A stretch of DNA of 36,490 nt from Bordetella parapertussis (GTDB taxonomy: Bacteria; Bacteroidota; Bacteroidia; Chitinophagales; Chitinophagaceae), in NCBI GenBank assembly GCA_943331005.2, contig CALQJX020000031.1:1-36490 (forward strand), written 5' to 3'. The notes beneath the pieces were generated by a model. The model was not told where the DNA came from. It saw only the letters and a program-made list of their open reading frames with translations, and made no database searches. A program made the translations under genes and the position numbers. Shown here in pieces: positions 1-9,922 of this stretch (the first letter of the stretch is position 1; every line of letters begins with the position of its first letter).

Positions 1-3000
1 GCCATACAGCCTGTTACCGGCAGTACGTAGCTGATGCGGATAACGCCCAGTGATACCGATGTGGCAACGCCTGTTGCTGCATTTATAGTGGCTATCGCAG
101 GGTTGCTGCTTATCCATGAACCACCTGCCATTGCATTGCTGAACGTGTTTGCTGAACCGATACAGATATGCGGGTTGCCGGTGATCGTTGGTGGCGTAAC
201 ATTTACTGTTACCTGTACCCTTGTCAGACAGCCGGTAGCGCTTATTACGTAACTGATATTAGTATGTCCTGCTGCGATACCGGTAACAACACCAGAGAGA
301 TAACCTACTGTTGCTGCTGCTGTGGTATCGCTGATCCATACACCTCCAGGAGTTGGTGTGCTACCCAGTACTATTGTAGATCCTTCACATACCTGAAGCG
401 GGCCTGTGATAGGGGTTGGCAATGCATTTACTGTAAGTGTACGAACATTGAAGCAACCTGTGCTTATTGAGTAAGTGATCACTACAGAACCTGCACTCAC
501 ACCATGTACCATGCCTGTCAGCGGGTCTACTGTTGCACGGGCTGCATTGCTGCTGCTCCATGTGCCGCCTGCTGTAGGGTGGGTGAGTATCGTTGAGTCA
601 TTCACACATACATTACCTGCACCACCAATAACGGCAGGCAGGGTAATTACGGTCACATCGCTCATAGTGCGGCAACCGCTACCTAATGTATAAGTAATAG
701 GAATGATACCTGCAGTTATGCCGCTTACCACACCTGTTATCATATTGATAGTACCATATGGCATAGATGTTGGTGTCTGGCTCCAGGTACCACCTGTTGG
801 AGAACTTGTAAGGTTGGTAGCAAAACCTGCACAAACGCTCAGTGAACCTGAGATTGGCGCCGGATTGTCGTGAACTGTAACCGGAGTTGTAGCCACACAA
901 GCAGTTGGGAGTACATAAGAGATGATGGTATTACCTGCGCTGATGGCAGTGAAAATACCTGTAACACCGTCTATAGTACCTACAGCCGGGTTGCTGCTTA
1001 CCCAGCCACCACCCGGTGTTGGGTTGCTGTATACAGCATTATCACCCACACAAACATCTGTAGGGCCTGAGTTAGGATCTGGCAATGGATTCACAGTTAC
1101 ATTCTCTGTGCGGTAACAACCTGTAGGCAGGGTATATGTTACTACGGTTACGCCAAGCCCCATGAGGCCCGGTGTCATTGCCGACATACCTGTGATGTTG
1201 CCTGTAAGCGCAGTAACTATTGCTACGCTCGGATCGGCTGTACTCCACAGGCCGCCTGTTGATGAAGTAGTAGCGATGATCGCTGAGCCTTCACACACCT
1301 GAAGCGGTGCGCTGATAACACCCGGAAGCGCGTTTACTGTGATCGTCTTCATAGCATTACAGCCTGAACCCAGTGTATAGGTTACTGTAACCACACCTCC
1401 GCTTACTGCTGTCAGCAGACCGCTTGTGGTGTTGATCGTTGCTATTGAAGTATCGCTCGTGCTCCATGTACCACCTGCGGTAGAGTTGCTGTAAGTGGCA
1501 GTATAGCTTTCACACAGCTGGTTAGGGCCTGTTACGCCTACAGGTATCGGGTTCACCGTTACCCCATAAGTTGAAGCACAACCTGTAGAAAGAACATAGG
1601 TAATTGTTGCAGGGCCCAGGTTGTAGCCTGTAACCACACCTGTTGAAGGAACAACATCGGCAATGAAAGGACTACTGCTGCTCCATACACCACCGGAGAT
1701 AACATTACTCAGTGTGCGGCTCTGACCCAGACACATGTCGTGAGGACCGGTGATCGGATATGGTGCCAGTATCAGGAACACACGCTTAGATATGCTACAA
1801 CCTGTAACAGGAGTATAGATCACATCTGCTGTGTCTACTGATATACCGGTAGCAACACCTGTTAATGGATCGATACTAATTATTGAAGTGTCGCTGCTAC
1901 TCCATATACCACCTGCAGGGCTACTCAGGTAAGTTGTAGAGCTCAGGTTACAGAATGCTGCACTACCTGTGATCGGTGATGGCAATGGATGCACTGTTGC
2001 CTGAACGCTCCTGATACATCCTGTAACAGGTAATGTGTAGGATATAAAGGCTGTACCCAATGCTGCACCAGATACAACGCCTGTAGCATCAACCGGTGCA
2101 ACTGCTGTATTGCTGCTACTCCAGGTGCCACCGCTACTTGTTGTTACCAGTGTCTGTGTCCTTCCGATACATACGTTAAGGTTACCAGATATGGCAGCTG
2201 GCTGTGGATTTACTGTAACTACTGTACTTCTGGTACAACCTATACCTATTGTACGAACAATGGTAGCAGTACCTGCTGTAAGACCAGTTACTACACCTGT
2301 AGAAGGATCTACAGAAACCGTAGGGTCAGCGCTTCCCCATGTACCTGTTAGTGGAGTACTACTTACTGTGATAGTTGCATTTTCACAAACCCACATTGGA
2401 GACGGACCTGTAATTACAGAGGGCAATGCATATATAGTTACAACAGCTAAGCTGCTGCAACCCGTTGCCGGAGTGTAACTGATGGTTGTTGTACCGGAAG
2501 TTATACCGGTTACAATTCCTGTTGCAGAAACAGTGCCTACTGCAGTTGTACTGCTGCTCCATGTACCCGATGGTGTTACACATGCAAGTGGTGTGGTCTG
2601 TCCCACACAGGCCTGTAATGTACCTGTTATTGGTGCCGGCACCGGATCTACGGAGATCACTGCTGTAACGCTGCAACCGGTACCTACAGTATAAGTTACT
2701 GTACAGGTACCTGATGCGATACCGGTTATTACTCCTGTTGTTGTATTTATTGTGGCTATCGAAGGGCAGGCACAGTTCCATGTGCCGCCTGGTGTTGCCG
2801 TTGTAAGTGTGCCTGTATTTCCTGCGCAAACCTGCAGCGAACCGGTGATTGATGCAGGCAATGAATATACAGTAACAACCTGCGTTACACGGCAGGTTGT
2901 TGGCAGGGTATAGCTAACTGTGGTAGTACCTGCACTCACACCGCAAAGTGATGTGGTAGCAGAGTTGATAGTTCCTATTGATGGGGTACTGCTGCTCCAT

Positions 3001-6000
3001 GCGCCACCTGCTGTGGTGCTTGCCAGAGCTGCACACTGACCAACACAGGTGGTTGGTGTACCTGTAATGGCTCCAGGCAGCGGATTGATCGTTATTGTTC
3101 TTGTGCTGTAACAGCCTGCACCTGCGGTGTAGGTTACATCTGCAGTGCCTGCAGTGCTGCCCGCCAGTACGATACCGGTAGTAACTCCGATAGTAGCCAG
3201 TGAGCCTGTTATAGACCATGTGCCGCCTGTTGGCGTACAGTTAAGTGTTGTTGTACCTGATGCACATACGTTGGCCGCACCGGTGATGATGCCGGGTAGT
3301 GCATTGATCGTTACGATAGCTGTCTTGCGGCAGCCGGTTGGTAGTGTATATGTTACTGTTGCTGTACCGTTGGTAATACCTGTCACAACACCTGTTGCTG
3401 CTATAACCGAAGCCGAACCTGTGCCTGACGTAATAGACCATGTACCTGTAGCAGGCACGCAGCTCAGTGTGGTGGTCTGACCAACACATACTGAAAGAGC
3501 GCCTGTTATTGCTCCGGGTAATGGGTTCACAGTGATCGGTGAGGATACCAGTGAACAGCCTGATGTTAAAGTATAAGTTACGGTACACGTGCCTGCGGAT
3601 ACGCCACCATAAGTACCTGAACCGGTAGCTATGGTGCCTATACCTGCACATGCTGAACTCCAGGTACCACCTGATGGTGTACCGCTGAGGGTGAGTGTAG
3701 AACCTTCACATACCTGTAGACCTGCACCGCTAGGGGTGATGCCGGTAGGCAGTGCGTTCACCAGAATTATAGTTGTTCTTGCACAGCCCGTTGGCATAGT
3801 GTAAGAAACTGTTGTAGTGCCTGCACTTGTGCCACAGAAAATACCTGTGGTTGCGTTGATAGTACCAACGGCAGCAGAAACGCTGCTCCATGTGCCACCT
3901 GCAGTAGTGCTATTAAGTGTAGTACACTGGCCAACGCAGACGCTGGTAATACCTGTAATTACTGCAGGGAGTCCGTTTACAGTGAATACTGCTGTTCTGC
4001 GGCAACCTGTAGCAAGTGTATAAGAAATGGTTGCAGTGCCGGGTGTGCCGGTAGTTACAACACCTGTACCTATTCCTATTGCGGCAGTGGCAGTGTTGTC
4101 ACTGAACCATGTTCCGCCCGATGGGGTGCTTGTCAATGTTGTAGTAGATCCCTGACAAAGACTTAGCGTACTGCCAATAGTGCCGGGTAAAGCATTTACC
4201 GTTACCACTGCTGTAGTAGTACAACCCGTACCTAATGAATAGGTCATAGTTGCTGTGCCTGATGTTACACCACAGAACAAACCTGTTGCTACATCTATTG
4301 TAGCTACTGCCGGTGTACTGCTTGTCCATGTACCACCCGCTACCGGATTGGTCAAAGTATTGCATGCACCCACACAGGCAGATAGTGTACCGCCTATAGT
4401 ACCTGGTAATGTATTTACAGTTACGTTAAGTGTTGAATAACAACCGGTAGCCCCTATAGTATAAGATATAGTAGCAGTACCTGCTGCTGATCCACAGAAG
4501 AAACCGGGACTAAGCAAAGAACCTACTGTTGGGGTACTGCTGCTCCATGTGCCGCCGGTAGTGGTAACTGTATAAGTGTTACAGTTGCCTACACACATAG
4601 CCAAAGGACCAGAGATCGCAGATGGAGTAGCGTTTACAGTTATTGTAGTTGTTGTATAACAACCTGATGGTAAAGCGTAAGTTATGATTGCTGTACCTGT
4701 ACTTACACCAAACACATCGCCGGTACCTGATATAGTTGCAACTGTTACGTCAGAACTGCTCCAGCCACCACCAAGGGTAGTACTTGAAAGGGTTATTGTC
4801 TGACCCGCACAAACTGCAGAAGGGCCGGTTATTGGCGATGGCGCCAGATCAACAGTTACTGTAGCAGTAGTGATGCAAGATGTTGGCGCCGTATAAGTAA
4901 TAACTGAAGTTCCACCGGTAAGTGCGGTCCACAATCCTGTAGCTGCATCTATAGATGCTACGGTACCCGTTCCTGAAGACCAGGTGCCGGCAGCAGTGGC
5001 ACTGCTAAGTGTTGCAGTTGCACCCTGGCAAAGAGCCAGTGTGCCTGTTATTGCAGAAGGAAGCGGATTGACTGTAATTACTGCAGTAGCAATACAACCA
5101 CTTGGTAAGGTATAAGTAACAACACAGGTGCCTGCACCTACTGCGGTTACAAGACCAGTGCCAAGATCTACAGTAGCTACTGTAGGACAAGCCATGCTCC
5201 ATGTTCCGCTAGGTATGCCATGTGTTAGTGTATTTGTTTGGCCTATACACAGTGGAATGTTACCAACGATTGCTGTAGGTGTAGGTGTAACAGTAATTAC
5301 TGTTGATGTGCTACAACCTGCGCTGAGTGAGTAAGTAACAGTACAAGTACCTGCATTAATACCAGTTACCACACCTGTTGTAGGATTTACTGAAGCTATA
5401 GTAGGACAAGCCATACTCCATGTGCCACCTGTTGACGGGTTTGTCAGCGTGATCGTAGATCCCGCACAAACCGAAGTAGGTCCAACAATTGGTGTTGCTG
5501 CAGAAACTACGGTCATAGTTTTTGTTGCTGCACAACCGGCTACTGTATATTTAATAGTAACAGTACCGGGGTTAACACCGGCCACTATACCTGTTACCGC
5601 ACCTACAGTAGCAATTGTTACAAGCGTACTACTCCATATACCACCTGTAGAAGTGCTGGCAAGTGGTGTGGTAGCGCCCACACATACTGTGCCTGCACCT
5701 GTAATTGCAGAGGGGAAAGGATTGACCGATATGGTTTTGGTAGTAAAGCAACCTCCACCCATATTATATGTAACTATGCAGGTGCCTACCGCAATACCGG
5801 TTACTACACCTGTAGATGAGCCTACAGAAGCTATTGTCGGACAGGCACATACCCAGCTGCCACCCGGAACTGAGTTTGCTAGAGTAATAGAAGTGCCGAC
5901 ACAAACTGTAGAAAGGCCTGTAATAGTTGCAGGTGTTGTAGTGACAGTAACGGTCGTCAATGCCAGACAGCCTAGCACTGTGTAAGACATGGTTACGGTT

Positions 6001-6160
6001 CCCGGCGCAACGCCTGTTACAAGACCGGTAGTAGAACCTATGGTGGCAATAGCAGGAGAGCTACTTGTCCACACACCGCCTGTGGTGGCATTGGCAAGTG
6101 TTGTAGTAAAACCTGTACAGACAAATAAGCTGCCGGTAATAGGGGTTGATAAAGCAAAAA
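1..6160 (-). repeat. About 28 tandem coding repeats of about 220 bp (Ig-like domains)
   Basis: The conserved Trp of the GGTWSSS motif appears on the plus strand as a cca triplet, preceded by ctgctgct in many copies. It recurs near 115, 333, 557, 780, 1000, 1240, 1463 and so on to about 6070. That gives 28 occurrences with a mean spacing near 220 bp (73-74 codons). The copies are clearly homologous but strongly diverged at DNA level, so the array is old rather than freshly amplified. One unit near 1140-1260 is longer than the rest. Many open frames on the plus strand in this region are periodic antisense shadows of the array. Confidence 0.9.
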
Positions 6161-7691
6161 TGGTAACGGTAACAGGGATGCGCACACTTGGGCACCCTGC
6201 AACTACCTGCGATACATAATATGTTGTTGTGCCCACTGTGGATGTTGACGGGGTAGGGGCAGTAGTGCTGCCTACACCACCTGTTGGTGTGGTCCACCAG
6301 TATATGGTGCCTATACCAGAAGCAGTGAGTGCCGGAGCAGTAGACCCCAAACAATAGGACAGGGGTGTTGTAGTTGTTGGTGGCGGAGTAGAACCCGGAG
6401 GCATAACAGTGAGCAGGAATGTTTTTCCTGAACAACCCGAAACACCTGTAGTACCTGTAATAGTATAAGTGATAGGTGCTGTGATAGAACTAACAGATAT
6501 AGTATTGGTAAGACCTGTAGTAGTAGCAAGATAAGTTGATGGCGCCCATGTCCATGTGCTGCCAAACCAGTCTGCTGTAGAACCGTTAATGATGCTACAT
6601 GCCAGAGAGCTACCTGTGAAAGAGCAAGATGTAACGGTATCTGTAGTATCTCTTGCTATGCCGTTTACAACCAATTGAGGATTGGCCATTGCGCTATCGA
6701 TACCGGTAAGACCATTGAAGATGTAGCTATAGTTAATTTCTGTACTATCGCCTGCAGCAATGTTGCCAAGGTTGTATATGAGACCAATAGCAACATCAGA
6801 TGTAATTGTTCCGCTGAATGAATAACCTCCCGCACCAGAGGCATAAAGTGTAGCAAGGTTTGTAGCAGTAGAACTTGGCCAGCCTGAGTGTATGAAACAT
6901 TTGGCACGGCAGTCTTTTGTAGCAAGAGAAAGTGTTTGTGATGTGTAGAAAGTACCGGTACCGGTAACCATTACGCGGTGGTAATAATCGTTCTGGTGAT
7001 TGATGGTATTTGTTGTGGTGAAAGGACCGCCCGCCATCACATCATTATCCGGATCTGTTTCTCTCAGATAATACACACCAACCAATGTAGTAGCCCCTGT
7101 GTTTTTGAATTTCACATTCATTTTTACCCAAGAGGCATTTGTATCAAGCGTAGTGGTCTGTGTGATCTGTAAAGCACCACCAGATGCAGTTCCCTGCCAT
7201 ACACCTATAGTTTTACCAGAAGGATTGAGATAAGCAGTAGTGCTGCCGGTGAGGCCTGCAGCACCTGCAAATCCGGTAGCACCTGATGCTGTATAGTATT
7301 GCATTTGTGCTTCACTATGTGCGCCATTTATCTGAATACCCCATCCTTCATATGGAGTACCTGGCATGGAGTAATCGCCAAAGAATGCTGGTGTGCCGGT
7401 AGTAAAACCGTCATGACCGGCATCATACACCATCATCAACCTTTGGTTGGATGCACCTGTGAAAGCTGCCAGTCCGGGATCCCAAAAGTTGAATGTAGGA
7501 GAACTACAATGATATACACCAGTAGGAGGCAGTCTGGTAGACCCCAAAGAGCCATTGGGGGCTACTCCTACTTCAACCCATTTTCCCTTAAGGAAAATCT
7601 GGTCACCTACCATCTGAGCCTTTGAAGAATGACTGATAGTAAGTGCAATGAAAGCAAGAAAAACGATAAAACGAGTAGATAGTTGTTTCAT
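1..7691 (-). CDS. Giant secreted Ig-repeat surface protein (5' part; C-terminus outside window)
   Basis: The frame is open from the ATG at 7691 to the left edge, at least 2563 codons. Tryptophan codons sampled at 558, 2559 and 4326 all lie in the same frame. The N-terminus (MKQLSTRFIVFLAFIALTI, then SKAQ) is a clear signal peptide. Residues about 27-440 form a head domain I cannot name. Residues about 445-510 match the CHU_C-associated Ig-like type (YWWTTPTGG, TTYYVSQ). From about residue 515 onward there are about 28 Ig-like repeats resembling bacterial Ig group 2. Their core is VCVG near the start, GGTWSSS, IATV, TGVVTG, GTxTVTYT, and GC before TVTVNPLP. Proteins of this build are usually exported by the T9SS and act as cell-surface adhesins or gliding-type proteins. 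The sorting domain would lie beyond position 1, so export route and function are inferred. A terminator of the upstream pit operon separates it from that operon. Confidence 0.88.
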   Translation of the reverse strand, partial: MKQLSTRFIVFLAFIALTISHSSKAQMVGDQIFLKGKWVEVGVAPNGSLGSTRLPPTGVYHCSSPTFNFWDPGLAAFTGASNQRLMMVYDAGHDGFTTGTPAFFGDYSMPGTPYEGWGIQINGAHSEAQMQYYTASGATGFAGAAGLTGSTTAYLNPSGKTIGVWQGTASGGALQITQTTTLDTNASWVKMNVKFKNTGATTLVGVYYLRETDPDNDVMAGGPFTTTNTINHQNDYYHRVMVTGTGTFYTSQTLSLATKDCRAKCFIHSGWPSSTATNLATLYASGAGGYSFSGTITSDVAIGLIYNLGNIAAGDSTEINYSYIFNGLTGIDSAMANPQLVVNGIARDTTDTVTSCSFTGSSLACSIINGSTADWFGSTWTWAPSTYLATTTGLTNTISVSSITAPITYTITGTTGVSGCSGKTFLLTVMPPGSTPPPTTTTPLSYCLGSTAPALTASGIGTIYWWTTPTGGVGSTTAPTPSTSTVGTTTYYVSQVVAGCPSVRIPVTVTIFALSTPITGSLFVCTGFTTTLANATTGGVWTSSSPAIATIGSTTGLVTGVAPGTVTMSYTVLGCLALTTVTVTTTPATITGLSTVCVGTSITLANSVPGGSWVCACPTIASVGSSTGVVTGIAVGTCIVTYNMGGGCFTTKTISVNPFPSAITGAGTVCVGATTPLASTSTGGIWSSTLVTIATVGAVTGIVAGVNPGTVTIKYTVAGCAATKTMTVVSAATPIVGPTSVCAGSTITLTNPSTGGTWSMACPTIASVNPTTGVVTGINAGTCTVTYSLSAGCSTSTVITVTPTPTAIVGNIPLCIGQTNTLTHGIPSGTWSMACPTVATVDLGTGLVTAVGAGTCVVTYTLPSGCIATAVITVNPLPSAITGTLALCQGATATLSSATAAGTWSSGTGTVASIDAATGLWTALTGGTSVITYTAPTSCITTATVTVDLAPSPITGPSAVCAGQTITLSSTTLGGGWSSSDVTVATISGTGDVFGVSTGTAIITYALPSGCYTTTTITVNATPSAISGPLAMCVGNCNTYTVTTTGGTWSSSTPTVGSLLSPGFFCGSAAGTATISYTIGATGCYSTLNVTVNTLPGTIGGTLSACVGACNTLTNPVAGGTWTSSTPAVATIDVATGLFCGVTSGTATMTYSLGTGCTTTAVVTVNALPGTIGSTLSLCQGSTTTLTSTPSGGTWFSDNTATAAIGIGTGVVTTGTPGTATISYTLATGCRRTAVFTVNGLPAVITGITSVCVGQCTTLNSTTAGGTWSSVSAAVGTINATTGIFCGTSAGTTTVSYTMPTGCARTTIILVNALPTGITPSGAGLQVCEGSTLTLSGTPSGGTWSSACAGIGTIATGSGTYGGVSAGTCTVTYTLTSGCSLVSSPITVNPLPGAITGALSVCVGQTTTLSCVPATGTWSITSGTGSASVIAATGVVTGITNGTATVTYTLPTGCRKTAIVTINALPGIITGAANVCASGTTTLNCTPTGGTWSITGSLATIGVTTGIVLAGSTAGTADVTYTAGAGCYSTRTITINPLPGAITGTPTTCVGQCAALASTTAGGAWSSSTPSIGTINSATTSLCGVSAGTTTVSYTLPTTCRVTQVVTVYSLPASITGSLQVCAGNTGTLTTATPGGTWNCACPSIATINTTTGVITGIASGTCTVTYTVGTGCSVTAVISVDPVPAPITGTLQACVGQTTPLACVTPSGTWSSSTTAVGTVSATGIVTGITSGTTTISYTPATGCSSLAVVTIYALPSVITGPSPMWVCENATITVSSTPLTGTWGSADPTVSVDPSTGVVTGLTAGTATIVRTIGIGCTRSTVVTVNPQPAAISGNLNVCIGRTQTLVTTSSGGTWSSSNTAVAPVDATGVVSGAALGTAFISYTLPVTGCIRSVQATVHPLPSPITGSAAFCNLSSTTYLSSPAGGIWSSSDTSIISIDPLTGVATGISVDTADVIYTPVTGCSISKRVFLILAPYPITGPHDMCLGQSRTLSNVISGGVWSSSSPFIADVVPSTGVVTGYNLGPATITYVLSTGCASTYGVTVNPIPVGVTGPNQLCESYTATYSNSTAGGTWSTSDTSIATINTTSGLLTAVSGGVVTVTYTLGSGCNAMKTITVNALPGVISAPLQVCEGSAIIATTSSTGGLWSTADPSVAIVTALTGNITGMSAMTPGLMGLGVTVVTYTLPTGCYRTENVTVNPLPDPNSGPTDVCVGDNAVYSNPTPGGGWVSSNPAVGTIDGVTGIFTAISAGNTIISYVLPTACVATTPVTVHDNPAPISGSLSVCAGFATNLTSSPTGGTWSQTPTSMPYGTINMITGVVSGITAGIIPITYTLGSGCRTMSDVTVITLPAVIGGAGNVCVNDSTILTHPTAGGTWSSSNAARATVDPLTGMVHGVSAGSVVITYSISTGCFNVRTLTVNALPTPITGPLQVCEGSTIVLGSTPTPGGVWISDTTAAATVGYLSGVVTGIAAGHTNISYVISATGCLTRVQVTVNVTPPTITGNPHICIGSANTFSNAMAGGSWISSNPAIATINAATGVATSVSLGVIRISYVLPVTGCM

Positions 7692-7966
7692 TTCCGGACT
7701 TGTATTTATATATAATGTAATCTTAGCTATAAAAATAGGTAATTCTCAGCGAAAAATAAGTTTATACTATTGGTTTTTTCTATTAGTTTATCCACTTTTT
7801 AATTTTCAATTAAATATTAGTTTCCCTGACATTTAATTGTTTCATAATGATGCCATTGTAACTATTGGGTCAAGTGCATAGATATCGTGTATTCCCTCTT
7901 CTTAAAAGGCGTATTTTGAACATATTTTGTTAGTAGATCTTCTGATATTTATTTCTGTAATAAAAT
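7692..7966. other. Intergenic leader of the giant Ig-protein gene
   Basis: This AT-rich, non-coding stretch lies between the giant protein start and the terminator of the phosphate transport operon. It should hold the promoter of the giant gene, but I found no TAnnTTTG match on the minus strand within it. Confidence 0.4.
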
Positions 7967-7990
7967 GGGCCGGATGATGTCATCCGGCCC
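7967..7990 (-). terminator. Hairpin terminator of the pit operon
   Basis: A 24-base palindrome with arms GGGCCGGATG and CATCCGGCCC and a 4-base loop lies about 30 bases past the pit stop codon. On the minus strand it is followed by ATTTTATT. It is very stable and sits between two same-strand genes, so it should insulate the giant Ig gene from pit transcription. Confidence 0.85.
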
Positions 7991-8020
7991 AAAATCAATT
8001 GAAGTATGTTAATCTTTATT

Positions 8021-9220
8021 CTATTTAATGAAGAGATCCACTATCCAGAAACAGATTGCAGCAAGTAATGCACTTACCGGAATTGTGAGTATCCATGCCC
8101 ATAACAGGTTGATAGTAACTCCCCAGCGAACAGCAGAAAGGCGTTTTGTAGCACCAACACCGATAATAGAGCCTGTGATGGTATGAGTGGTGCTTACGGG
8201 TATTTTAAGGTTTTCGGTAAGGAAAAGCGTAATAGCTCCTGCAGTTTCGGCAGCAACCCCTTCAAATGGAGTTACCTTGGTGATGCGGGTACCCATTGTC
8301 TTAATGATCTTCCAACCGCCGCTCATAGTACCCAATGCTATAGCTGAGTAGCATGCCAGTGGTACCCAATAGGGCATCTGATCATGAGAGGCTATTTGTC
8401 CTTCGCACATCAAAGCAGCAGATATGATACCCATAACTTTTTGTGCATCATTGCCTCCGTGCCCTATACTGAAAATACCAGATGATACGAGTTGGAGTCT
8501 TTTTAGGTATAAATTTGCTCTTGCTGTATTAAGAGATCCTAAAATCATGGTAAAGAATCCCATTATAATCATTATCAGACCCAAAAGCAGCCATTTCAGG
8601 TTTTTACTTTCAAGTAGCACATTTGCCAGATAGCTGTCGTGCAGATTTTTTAACTTGTTCGGGTCTGTTTCTAAAGTGTTATATAACAACACACATACAA
8701 TTACAATGATCAGTAAAGAGAAAAGTTTTGGCATTATCCCTTTTCTGAAAGAATATATAAACCAAAGAGAGATAACAAATGCCATTATCATACCCACCAA
8801 AGGAGCCAAAACGATAAAACTTATAGTTTTTATAATAGGTTCTGAGCTGATAGCACCTATACCTCCGTGCGCAATTGCAGCTCCTGCAAAACCACCTATA
8901 AGTGTATGCGATGAACTGGAAGGAATACCAAACCACCATGTGAGCAGATTCCAGGATATTGCCGCGATAAGTCCCGAAAATATTACAGGAAGTGTAATGA
9001 ATTCTTCGTGTACAGTTTTGGCAACAGTTTTGGCTACTCCATGGTCTTTGAAAATGAAGAATGCAACAAAATTGAAAAAAGCTGCCCATACAACCGCCTG
9101 AAAAGGCGTTAAAACCTTTGTAGAAACAATAGTTGCAATAGAATTGGCAGCATCATGGAAACCATTGATATAATCAAATAATAATGCGAGGAAAAGGATA
9201 ACTAGAAGCAGAGCCGACAT
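8021..9220 (-). CDS. pit: Inorganic phosphate transporter, Pit family
   Basis: This 399-residue inner-membrane permease is expected to take up phosphate, as metal-phosphate, with protons. It shows the duplicated Pit signature: DYINGFHDAAN at residues 16-26 and GGNDAQKVMG in the second half. About ten hydrophobic segments are separated by short loops, and it ends in a membrane segment (ICFWIVDLFIK). Length and motifs fit complete Pit proteins. It starts 14 bases after the stop of the DUF47 gene upstream, which is the usual two-gene arrangement, so the two are almost certainly co-transcribed. A strong hairpin terminator follows the stop codon. The alternative of a sulfate permease of the same superfamily is less likely given the DUF47 partner. 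Confidence 0.93.
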   Translation of the reverse strand: MSALLLVILFLALLFDYINGFHDAANSIATIVSTKVLTPFQAVVWAAFFNFVAFFIFKDHGVAKTVAKTVHEEFITLPVIFSGLIAAISWNLLTWWFGIPSSSSHTLIGGFAGAAIAHGGIGAISSEPIIKTISFIVLAPLVGMIMAFVISLWFIYSFRKGIMPKLFSLLIIVIVCVLLYNTLETDPNKLKNLHDSYLANVLLESKNLKWLLLGLIMIIMGFFTMILGSLNTARANLYLKRLQLVSSGIFSIGHGGNDAQKVMGIISAALMCEGQIASHDQMPYWVPLACYSAIALGTMSGGWKIIKTMGTRITKVTPFEGVAAETAGAITLFLTENLKIPVSTTHTITGSIIGVGATKRLSAVRWGVTINLLWAWILTIPVSALLAAICFWIVDLFIK

Positions 9221-9234
9221 GTCCGGGACGATTA

Positions 9235-9882
9235 TTAAGCGTATTTAATGATGATTGATTCAACTACATTGGCTGCGTCTTCGCATTTGTCGGTAACAAC
9301 TTCGAGCATCTGGAAGATATCTTTCTGTTTTATCAGTTCTACTGCGCTTATGTTGGAAGAGAAAAGACGCATCATTGCTGCATCGAGCAGGTCGTCAGCA
9401 TCGTTCTCAAGGCTATTTACTATGACACATGCAGCTGTAATAGCTCTCAGATCTTTCAGATCACGCAGACCATAGATAGCAGTATTAATAGCATTGATCG
9501 ATTTTGAGATCACTTCTGCAAAAGCACCCAGTGTATTGTGCTCATCTTCTATCTGATAATTTACAACCCTTTTAGCTGCACCCCATATGTAATCAGCAAT
9601 ATCATCGAGTGAAGTAGCCAGGTAGTGAATGTCTTCTCTGTCCAGTGGAGTAATGAAGTTACTACCCAACTCTATGAACAGGCGATGAGTAGTTTCGTCA
9701 TTTTTGTGCTCCAGTTCTTCAAGTGTTTTCAGTAAAACATCTCTTTTAGACAGGTCTTTTTCATTCATTGCTTTTTTAAAGGTATCACCCATTAACACCA
9801 GGGTAGTAGAAACCTCTTCGAATAAACTATAGAATACCTTATCTTTTGGAAGAAAGATCTTGAGAACTGAACTAAATGACAT
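9235..9882 (-). CDS. DUF47 / PhoU-like phosphate transport accessory protein
   Basis: This 215-residue, mostly helical cytosolic protein belongs to the DUF47 family, related to PhoU and annotated as Pit accessory protein. Visible features are the N-terminal LPKDKVFYSLFEE segment, the EHKNDETTHRLFIELGSNF stretch followed by TPLDREDIHYLATSLDDI, and the acidic ENDADDLLDAAM motif. These match the family's metal-binding E/DxxxD helices. The family modulates or supports Pit-type low-affinity phosphate uptake. It is the first gene of a two-gene operon with pit. A TAnnTTTG promoter element lies 33 bases upstream of the start. Confidence 0.92.
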   Translation of the reverse strand: MSFSSVLKIFLPKDKVFYSLFEEVSTTLVLMGDTFKKAMNEKDLSKRDVLLKTLEELEHKNDETTHRLFIELGSNFITPLDREDIHYLATSLDDIADYIWGAAKRVVNYQIEDEHNTLGAFAEVISKSINAINTAIYGLRDLKDLRAITAACVIVNSLENDADDLLDAAMMRLFSSNISAVELIKQKDIFQMLEVVTDKCEDAANVVESIIIKYA

Positions 9883-9914
9883 GGAATCTTTTTTATGTGT
9901 AGTTAGTGATTTTG

Positions 9915-9922
9915 CAAAGCTA
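9915..9922 (-). promoter_or_regulatory. Bacteroidota -7 promoter element of the DUF47-pit operon
   Basis: On the minus strand the sequence is TAGCTTTG, a full match to TAnnTTTG, 33 bases before the ATG. No TTTG -33 element is seen at the usual spacing. Confidence 0.6.

Noticed and set aside
1..6160. Possible CRISPR-like or satellite array
   Set aside because: The period is about 220 bases, copies are diverged, and the array is in frame within one continuous coding sequence with codon-level conservation.
34..6219. Many plus-strand open frames of 60-190 codons across the first 6 kb
   Set aside because: They recur with the 220-base period and lie antisense to the Ig repeats. They are shadows of the minus-strand gene, with no start context or recognisable folds.
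7692..7966. Promoter for the giant Ig gene
   Set aside because: No TAnnTTTG match was found on the minus strand in this interval, so no site is called.
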